A stretch of 64,000 nucleotides of DNA from CAYMYN01 sp964394665 (GTDB lineage Bacteria; Planctomycetota; UBA1135; GCA-002686595): contig CAYMYN010000021.1 of assembly GCA_964394665.1 (NCBI GenBank), positions 29,539 through 93,538 of the forward strand, in the 5' to 3' direction. The notes under the pieces are model-generated. The model ran no database searches. It was not told the DNA's origin and worked only from the letters and a program-made list of their open reading frames with translations. This document shows positions 17,245 to 25,341 of the stretch, piece by piece. Position 1 is the stretch's first letter. Every line of letters starts with the position of its first letter. A program made the translations under genes and the position numbers.

Positions 17245-18191
17245 TCCGAGAGCACGGCGGCGATGCAGGCCACCATGACGATGTCCTCGGCGCTGCAACC
17301 GCGGGAGAGGTCCATGAACGGACGGGCCAGGCCCTGCACGAGCGGACCCAGGGCCGTCGCGCCGCCCATTCGCTCGACGAGCTTGTAACCGATGTTGCCC
17401 GAGTCGAGGTCGGGGAACACGAGCACGTTGGCGCGGCCCGCCAGGGGCGAGCGCGGAGCTTTCTTCTCGGCCACGGCGGGCACGATGGCGGCGTCGAGCT
17501 GCAGCTCGCCGTCGCTCGTCAGGTTCGGCGCGCGCTCCGCCAGCAGGCGCGCGGCGGCGCGCACCTTGTCCACCCGCGGGTGCTCGGCCGAGCCCTTGGT
17601 GGAGAAGGAGAGCAGCGCCACCTTGGGGGCCTCGCCCACCAGGCGTCGGTGCGACTCGGCCGAGGCCAGGGCGATGTCGACGAGTTGCTCGGCGTCGGGA
17701 TCGGGCACGACCCCGCAGTCGGCGAAGGTGTAGGTCGCCCGGGGCAGCATCATCAGGAAGCTCGAGGACACCGTGCGCATGCCGCGCGCCGTGCCGAGCA
17801 CCTGCAGGCCGGCCCGCAGGACGTCGGCGGTCGGGCAGTCGCTGCCCGCCACGCCGCCCGCGCAGTCCCCGCTCTGCACCAGGAAGGCGCCGAAGTAGAG
17901 CGGATCCTGCACGCGCTGGGCGGCCTGCTCCGCGTCCATGCCGCGGTGCTTGCGCTTGGCGTGGAGCTCCTCGGCGAAGCGCGCGCTGCGCGGGTCGTTC
18001 GCGGGCCGCACGATCTCGACCCCCGCGGGCGGCGAGCCCAGGCCGCGCGAGGCGACCAACACCGGCCGCGCGAGCCCCTCGCTGGCCAGGATCGCCGCGG
18101 CGCTCTGCACGCGCGGGTCGTGGGACTCGGGCAACACGATGCGCCGCTGGAGGCGGCGCGCCTTCTCGCGGATCTCGAGGCCCACGTTCAA
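17241..18191 (-). CDS. pta: Phosphate acetyltransferase family protein
   Basis: 316 residues, the length of the single-domain Pta/Ptb family. Family landmarks are RIVLPESHDPRVQSAA at the start, QDPLYFGAFLVQSGDCAGGVAGSDCPTADVLRAGLQ, SSSFLMMLP, FADCGVVPDPD and LVFPDLDSGNIGYKLVERMGGATALGPLVQGL. It should interconvert acetyl-CoA and acetyl phosphate in the cytosol. The TTG start overlaps the upstream stop (TTGA). No acetate kinase gene is nearby; its partners here are the two atuA parts and an FKBP lipoprotein. A phosphate butyryltransferase activity cannot be excluded. Confidence 0.85.
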   Translation of the reverse strand: MNVGLEIREKARRLQRRIVLPESHDPRVQSAAAILASEGLARPVLVASRGLGSPPAGVEIVRPANDPRSARFAEELHAKRKHRGMDAEQAAQRVQDPLYFGAFLVQSGDCAGGVAGSDCPTADVLRAGLQVLGTARGMRTVSSSFLMMLPRATYTFADCGVVPDPDAEQLVDIALASAESHRRLVGEAPKVALLSFSTKGSAEHPRVDKVRAAARLLAERAPNLTSDGELQLDAAIVPAVAEKKAPRSPLAGRANVLVFPDLDSGNIGYKLVERMGGATALGPLVQGLARPFMDLSRGCSAEDIVMVACIAAVLSE

Positions 18192-18541
18192 GGCCGACCC
18201 TCCGGCGTGGCCGCCAACACGGCCTCGGGCACCTCGAGCTGGAGCCGCAGCAACGCGAGCCCGTGGGTCTTGCCCTGGGCGTCGGTGCGCAGCGAGGCCG
18301 AGCCGCCGCCGCCCAGGCTGTCCTCGAGCAGGAAGTTGAGCACGCGCAGGTTGTCGGCCTCGTAGCGCACGACGTCGCCGCGGTTGAGCGCGCGCAGATG
18401 GTCGCCGACGAGCTCGGGCGTAAGCGCCTCCTTGAGGAACGCGTAGGCCGCGTCGGAGCGCGCGATCACGCCGACGTTCGAGCCCTCGCCCTTGTCGCCC
18501 GAACGGGCGGCGGCGATGCGGGAGAGCAACACACGGGGCAT
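18188..18541 (-). CDS. AtuA C-terminal domain-like protein
   Basis: 117 residues matching the small domain that forms the C-terminus of many AtuA (DUF1446) proteins: LLSRIAAARSGDKGEGSNVGVIARSD followed by LVGDHLRALNRGDVVRYEADNLRVLNFLL. In many species this is fused to the main AtuA domain; here it is a separate gene 19 bases downstream of it, and its stop overlaps the TTG start of pta. AtuA is needed for growth on citronellol and geraniol in Pseudomonas, but its reaction is unknown. The two parts presumably assemble as one enzyme. Confidence 0.75.
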   Translation of the reverse strand: MPRVLLSRIAAARSGDKGEGSNVGVIARSDAAYAFLKEALTPELVGDHLRALNRGDVVRYEADNLRVLNFLLEDSLGGGGSASLRTDAQGKTHGLALLRLQLEVPEAVLAATPEGRP

Positions 18542-18560
18542 CGTTCGAGTTCCTCCGCGC

Positions 18561-19934
18561 CTAGGCGCGGTGCACGCTGACGCGGGGGCGGACGGCGCCC
18601 TTCGAGATCAGGGCCGGCCAGAAGCCGATGATCTCGGTCGCCTTGGGTCGGCCGCCGGCGAAGCCGGTGACGCCGGGGGGGCCGCTGGTGACCAGGGGGA
18701 CGAGCTCCGTACCGAAGCGTTCGACCTTGGCGCGGTCGGGTCCCTTGACGCCCATGCGCAGCACGACCTCGGTCGGCTCCTCCGCCCCGGGCAGCGGGAT
18801 CCCGGCGTGGCACACGTTGGCGCCGACGAACTCGACCAGGCGCTCGTCCTCGGCGTAGTGGACGCCGTCGAGCGCCAGGCGCTGCCAGACGACCTCGGCG
18901 CACAGTCGGGCCTTGGCCAGGGCGTCGGGGCCGCAGATCGTGAGTTGACCCACGCTCTTCCAGCCCGCGCGGTAGCTGATCGAGACCTTGTACGTGTCGG
19001 TGGCGGGCAGACCGCGCACGCCCCGCACGCGCACGCGATCGGGGCTCTCCTGGGCGAGGGTGAAGCTGGTGAAGTCCGCCACCACGTCGGGCGTGATGTA
19101 GCGCGCCGGGTCGCCCATCTCGTAGGCGAGTTGGTGCACGACCGTGTCCACCGTCACCTTGCCGCCGGTGCGGGCGTGCTTGGTGACGACGAACTCGCCG
19201 TCGGCGCGCGCTTCCACGATCGGGTAGCCGATGCGCGCCAAGTCCTCGATGGTGCGCCAGTCGGTGTAGTTGCCGCCCGTGCACTGGGCGCCGCACTCGA
19301 CGATGTGCCCGGCCACGGTGCCGGCCGCGAGCAGGTCGAACTGGTCCGCGCGCCAGCCGAACTCGTGGATCAGGGGCCCGATCACCAGGCCCGGGTCGGT
19401 CCCGCGGCCGGTGATGACGATCCGCGCGCCCTGACCCAGGGCCTCGGCGATGGGGAAGGCTCCCAGGTACACGTTGGCGCTGGTGACGCGGTCCTGGATC
19501 GTGCTCAGCGGCTCGCCGGTGTCCATGTTGACGAGCGACTCGCCGCTGGCCGCGAGGCGCTCGAGGTCCGGCAGGATGTCGTCGCCCTCGACCACCGCCA
19601 CCGCCAGGTCCCGCGCGCCCTGACGGCGCGCCACCTCGAGCACGGCGTCCTTGCAGGCGTGCGGATTCACGCCGCCCGCGTTGGCGACCACCTTGATGTC
19701 CTTCTCGACGAGGCGCGGCAGGATGCGCTCGACGAGCCGCACGAAGTCCGTGGCGTACCCCTGGGAGGGGTCGCGGGCGCGGAGCTTCTGCAGGATGCTC
19801 ATCGTCACCTCGGCCAGGTAGTCGAGGGTCAGGTAGTCGAGCGGTCCCTCCTCCACGAGCCGCACGGGCCCCAGGATGGAGTCACCCCAGAAGCCCTGCC
19901 CGTTCGCGACGAGCACCTTGTCCTTCGCAGGCAT
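18561..19934 (-). CDS. Acyclic terpene utilisation AtuA-like protein (DUF1446), main domain
   Basis: 457 residues. The sequence has DUF1446 landmarks: VANGQGFWGDS, EEGPLDYLTLDYLAEVTMSIL, KDIKVVANAGGVNPHAC, TSANVYLGAFPIAEALGQGARIVITGRGTDPGLVIGPLIHEFGW and GHIVECGAQCTGGNYTDW. AtuA proteins belong to acyl-CoA-linked catabolism of branched terpenoid acids; the reaction is not established. The usual C-terminal domain is encoded by the next gene, so the protein is split. First gene of an operon with that domain, pta and an FKBP lipoprotein. TAGAAT at 19997-19992 is 57 bases upstream and may be the promoter; the pcp gene starts divergently beyond it. Confidence 0.85.
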   Translation of the reverse strand: MPAKDKVLVANGQGFWGDSILGPVRLVEEGPLDYLTLDYLAEVTMSILQKLRARDPSQGYATDFVRLVERILPRLVEKDIKVVANAGGVNPHACKDAVLEVARRQGARDLAVAVVEGDDILPDLERLAASGESLVNMDTGEPLSTIQDRVTSANVYLGAFPIAEALGQGARIVITGRGTDPGLVIGPLIHEFGWRADQFDLLAAGTVAGHIVECGAQCTGGNYTDWRTIEDLARIGYPIVEARADGEFVVTKHARTGGKVTVDTVVHQLAYEMGDPARYITPDVVADFTSFTLAQESPDRVRVRGVRGLPATDTYKVSISYRAGWKSVGQLTICGPDALAKARLCAEVVWQRLALDGVHYAEDERLVEFVGANVCHAGIPLPGAEEPTEVVLRMGVKGPDRAKVERFGTELVPLVTSGPPGVTGFAGGRPKATEIIGFWPALISKGAVRPRVSVHRA

Positions 19935-19991
19935 GTCTTGCGGTCCCTCGGGTGCGGCCGGCCGGTGGCCGGGCTCGGTTGCGAGGGGCGC

Positions 19992-19997
19992 ATTCTA
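19992..19997 (-). promoter_or_regulatory. Possible -10 hexamer of the atuA operon
   Basis: TAGAAT on the minus strand, 57 bases before the atuA ATG, in the 129-base divergent region shared with pcp. Inferred by eye. Confidence 0.3.
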
Positions 19998-20049
19998 TGC
20001 AGCCGGGGCGCTCCGTTCCCCTGCGCGGGTGCGCCTTCTCGCCGCCTGC

Positions 20050-20055
20050 TACCAT
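20050..20055 (+). promoter_or_regulatory. Possible -10 hexamer of pcp, implying a near-leaderless mRNA
   Basis: TACCAT lies only eight bases before the GTG start of the pyroglutamyl peptidase gene. If used, transcription would begin almost at the start codon. One of several such hexamers in this window. Confidence 0.3.
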
Positions 20056-20063
20056 CGCGCCGC

Positions 20064-20660
20064 GTGTCCCCGCTCGTGCTCGTCACCGGCTTCGGTCCGT
20101 TCCTGGACGTGAGCCACAACCCCAGCGGCGAGATCGCGCTGGCCCTGGCCCAGGCGCCGCCCGCGGGGATCGCGGTCGAGGCCCGCGTGCTGCCGGTCAG
20201 CTTCCACGGCGCGCCAGCGGGCCTGGAGGCCGCCCTGGAGGGCCTGCTGCCGCGGATCCCGGACGTGATGTTGGGGCTCGGGCTGCACCGCGAGAGCTGG
20301 CTGCGGCTCGAGTCGCGGGCACGGGCCACGATGGCGAGCCCCAAGCGCGATCTCGAGGGGCGGCTGGGCGTCGAGTTGGGGTCCCTGCCGGGGGGTGAGC
20401 TGCGCTCCGCGCTCGACCTCGCGGCCCTCGGCCAGGAGCTGCGCGCGGCGGGGGCGGACGACGTGCGGCTCTCGGACGACGCCGGCGGCTACGTCTGCGA
20501 ACGCACCTACCGCGCCACCCTGGAGGCCGGCGCGCGCCTCGCCCGTCCGGCGCTCTTCCTGCACGTGCCGAGCGCGGAGCACGTCCCCGTCGCGCGCCAG
20601 ACCGAGGTGCTGCGGGCCTGGCTCCCCGCGCTCGTGCGGCGCGCGCGAGCGTCCACTTGA
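20064..20660 (+). CDS. pcp: Pyroglutamyl-peptidase I (peptidase C15)
   Basis: 198 residues. The start LVLVTGFGPFLDVSHNPSGE is the C15 signature. The triad is intact and at canonical positions: a glutamate near 83 (WLRLESRA), Cys145 in DAGGYVCERTY and His167 in FLHVPS. The enzyme removes N-terminal pyroglutamate from peptides in the cytosol. It uses the GTG at 20064; the frame runs far upstream antisense to the atuA genes but only this part is protein-like. It converges with the DUF309 gene, the stops being six bases apart. Confidence 0.88.
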   Translation: MSPLVLVTGFGPFLDVSHNPSGEIALALAQAPPAGIAVEARVLPVSFHGAPAGLEAALEGLLPRIPDVMLGLGLHRESWLRLESRARATMASPKRDLEGRLGVELGSLPGGELRSALDLAALGQELRAAGADDVRLSDDAGGYVCERTYRATLEAGARLARPALFLHVPSAEHVPVARQTEVLRAWLPALVRRARAST

Positions 20661-20666
20661 GCGGGC

Positions 20667-21172
20667 TCAGCGCAGCTCGAGGAGCGGGCGCGCGTCGATC
20701 GAGGCGGGCTCGCCCGCGGCGAAGTCGCGGAAGGCACCCAGGAACTCCCACAGGTCCAGGCCCATGTAGGGGCTGCCCGCGGCGCGCGCGGTGCGCTCCA
20801 GGCGCGCCGTGCCCTGCTCCGCCAGGCGCGCGAGGCCGTTTGGCTGGCCCATCCGCACCTTGAGGGCGGCCGCCGCGCACTGGATCAGGCCCTGGAGGAA
20901 ATCCGCCTGCACCGGATCGCTGCGTTTGGCCGGGTGCCACAGACCTTCCCAGCTCTCGTGCGCCTCCCACAGGAAGCCGTGGTTGTAGAGGTCGACCCCG
21001 TAGAGGTAGTCGGCGTCGTGCTCCCACTCGTCGGGCGGACGCGGCTCGGGCGGCGCCTGGCGTTCGTGGGCGAAGGAATGTCCGGCAGGATCCCCGGTGG
21101 GGTGGGGATCGCGTCCGGGCAGGAACGCGTAGGGCGGGAAGGGGCGCTCGGGCGCGTAGCGCCGCGGGGAGC

Positions 21173-21176
<4 letters not shown>
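20667..21176 (-). CDS. DUF309 domain protein
   Basis: 169 residues. The DUF309 core is evident: YLYGVDLYNHGFLWEAHESWEGLWH followed by DPVQADFLQGLIQCAAAALKV, with His and Glu residues of the presumed active or metal site. The function of DUF309 is unknown; family members are small helical proteins in bacteria and archaea. An unstructured Pro-rich N-terminus (PERPFPPYAFLPG) precedes the domain. GTG at 21176 overlaps the stop of the DUF1570 peptidase gene (GTGA), so the two are coupled, although I see no functional link. Confidence 0.75.
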
Positions 21177-23695
<2,519 letters not shown>

Positions 23696-23719
23696 CGATC
23701 GGAGCGCGGGAGACGCGGC

Positions 23720-23752
23720 GGGGGCCCCGATCCTGTTCGGATCGGGGCCCCC
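23720..23752 (-). terminator. Perfect 14-bp hairpin after the Met-rich protein gene
   Basis: GGGGGCCCCGATCC (23720-23733) and GGATCGGGGCCCCC (23739-23752) pair perfectly around a five-base loop. It lies 54 bases beyond the stop of the gene at 23806-24867 and just before the start of the DUF1570 gene on the same strand, so it should end the upstream transcript. Confidence 0.65.
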
Positions 23753-23805
23753 GCGCAACGGTCTGCATGGGTTCTGCCGGACGCCGCGAGGCGCTCGGCG
23801 CGGCG

Positions 23806-24867
23806 TCACTCGAAGCGGGCGGTCTGTCCCAGGGTGCCCGACATCTCCATGGTCATCTGCATGTTCATCGCCATGCCGCCGGCGTCGATCGACATGCCCA
23901 TGTCCATCAACATGCCGAAGTCGCCCGACGACTCGAAGGAGCGGGCGATCCCGGCCTTGACGTTCCACAGGAGGAGACCTTCGCCCTGGTAGCGGATCTC
24001 GAGATCCATGTGCTCGAACTCCATACCGGCGGCTTCCTCGGGCAGGTTCTCCATGGCCTGCTCCATGATCTCGCTCATGTCGACCGCGTTCTTCACGTCG
24101 AAGCGGATGCGGATGGCGGCCAGCTCGAGGCCGTCCTCCTGGCGCAGCCCCTCGAAGGTGCCGGAGACCGTGCCGGTCATGCTGCCGCCGAACCAGTCGG
24201 AGAGGCTGCCCTGCGGGCCCATCATGGCCATCTGGCCCGCGTCGACGCCCTCGGGCACGAGCTTGAGGTTGCCGCCGGGCGCCATCAGGCCCACGAGCGC
24301 GCTCGGCTCGATGGTCCAGCGCTGGTCGGGCTTCACCGCGCCCTTGGGCAGGAAGGCGCGCAGGTCCATGTCCTCGAACAGGTCCTTCAGCAGGTCGGCC
24401 TTGCCTTCCTTGCCCTCGGGCCAGCGCGGCTTGCACTCGCCGCTCGTTTCGTCGAGGACGAAGAGCACCGTCTCGCCCTCGAGCTCGCTCGAGGCGGGGG
24501 TGTTCATGTCCTGACTCTGGGTCTGGCCCATCATGTCCATCTCCATGGTCATGTCCATGGTCTGGGCGAGCTCGATGAACTGGCGCTCGAGGCGCTGGAC
24601 GCGGCCGTCCTTCAGGGCCAGGAACTCGTCCTCGACCACCGTCTTGACCTCGGTGGTCAGGGTCATGTTCATCCCCGGCACCACCGGCGGGGCCGAGCCG
24701 TTCACCTTCATGTCCATCGAGTCGAGGGTCATCTCGGCCTTGGTCACGAAGGAGCGCTGGACGGTGGTGCCCGGGGCCGGCTTGAACTCGATGCGGGTCT
24801 CGTCCGAACCGAGGGAGAGCAGGGCGGGGGCGAGGAGGGCCGGGATCAGGAGCAGACGGTGTTTCAT
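23806..24867 (-). CDS. Secreted Met-rich protein of unknown function
   Basis: 353 residues with a signal peptide (MKHRLLLIPALLAPALLSLG). The mature protein resembles secreted planctomycete proteins of the DUF6263 kind in length and layout (an initial IEFKPAPGTTVQRSF and strand-rich repeats), but I cannot confirm the family. It is notable for methionine clusters: around residues 105-120 (MDMTMEMDMMGQ) and near the C-terminus (MAMNMQMTMEM). Acidic and Met-rich stretches could bind copper or simply be flexible. It is isolated between strong hairpins on both sides, so it is probably monocistronic. Confidence 0.7.
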   Translation of the reverse strand: MKHRLLLIPALLAPALLSLGSDETRIEFKPAPGTTVQRSFVTKAEMTLDSMDMKVNGSAPPVVPGMNMTLTTEVKTVVEDEFLALKDGRVQRLERQFIELAQTMDMTMEMDMMGQTQSQDMNTPASSELEGETVLFVLDETSGECKPRWPEGKEGKADLLKDLFEDMDLRAFLPKGAVKPDQRWTIEPSALVGLMAPGGNLKLVPEGVDAGQMAMMGPQGSLSDWFGGSMTGTVSGTFEGLRQEDGLELAAIRIRFDVKNAVDMSEIMEQAMENLPEEAAGMEFEHMDLEIRYQGEGLLLWNVKAGIARSFESSGDFGMLMDMGMSIDAGGMAMNMQMTMEMSGTLGQTARFE

Positions 24868-25196
24868 GGCGATGGCGTCGTGGACCGTGGTCGTGGGGGA
24901 GTCGCGCCGAGCGGGCGTGAGCTTCCGAGTCCCCAGGATCGGGGGCGAAGAGGGTACGGTGCGGGGATCGGACCGGGCCCCGACAAAATCGAACCCGCCT
25001 CCGGCGGCCCCCCCGGGCCAGGTTCGGTCCGGGCGCTGTCCCGGTCCTCTGGGATGCGCCTGGCGGGAGAGGGGGCTTGGGAGACGGGCAAGGAGCGGGC
25101 CGAGTCTCGGCGCGGATCGGGTGCCCTACGCGCCCGTTACAGCGACATTTTCCAGCGCGCCGGGTGGGGGCCGTCGGTTCCCACTGGAGCGGCGCC

Positions 25197-25259
25197 GGGC
25201 CCCTCCGCAACGGCGACGGGCCCCTCCGCAACGGCGACGGGCCCCTCCGCAACGGCGAC
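25197..25259. repeat. Three tandem copies of a 21-bp unit
   Basis: Exact copies at 25197-25217, 25218-25238 and 25239-25259; each begins GGGCCCCTCCGC and ends AACGGCGAC. The last copy runs into the left arm of the hairpin at 25258. Direct repeats without spacers, so not CRISPR. Confidence 0.9.
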
Positions 25260-25293
25260 GGGCGCGGGTGAGAGGCTCCTCACCCGCGCCCGT
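25258..25293 (-). terminator. Second (distal) terminator hairpin of the fungalysin-like gene
   Basis: ACGGGCGCGGGTGAG (25258-25272) pairs with CTCACCCGCGCCCGT (25279-25293), 15 perfect base pairs around a six-base loop. It follows the hairpin at 25302-25328 and shares its GGGTGAG/CTCACCC core. Confidence 0.6.
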
Positions 25294-25301
25294 GCCGGTC
25301 G

Positions 25302-25328
25302 GGGTGGGTGAGCGCCGCTCACCCACCC
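25302..25328 (-). terminator. First (proximal) terminator hairpin of the fungalysin-like gene
   Basis: GGGTGGGTGAG (25302-25312) pairs with CTCACCCACCC (25318-25328), 13 bases after the stop codon of the protease gene. Confidence 0.65.
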
Positions 25329-25341
25329 GTCCAATTCGATG

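Larger units (their letters stand above)
24868..25341. other. 474-bp intergenic region with hairpins and tandem repeats
   Basis: Between two minus-strand secreted protein genes. It contains, from the right, two terminator hairpins (25302-25328 and 25258-25293), a 21-bp unit repeated three times (25197-25259), and a GC-rich stretch with TACCCT on the minus strand (24958-24953), 85 bases before the Met-rich protein gene, as possible promoter. No protein-like frame is visible. Confidence 0.6.

Noticed and set aside
25197..25259. Tandem 21-bp repeats considered as CRISPR or plasmid-type iterons
   Set aside because: No spacers, only three head-to-tail copies, no cas or replication genes nearby.
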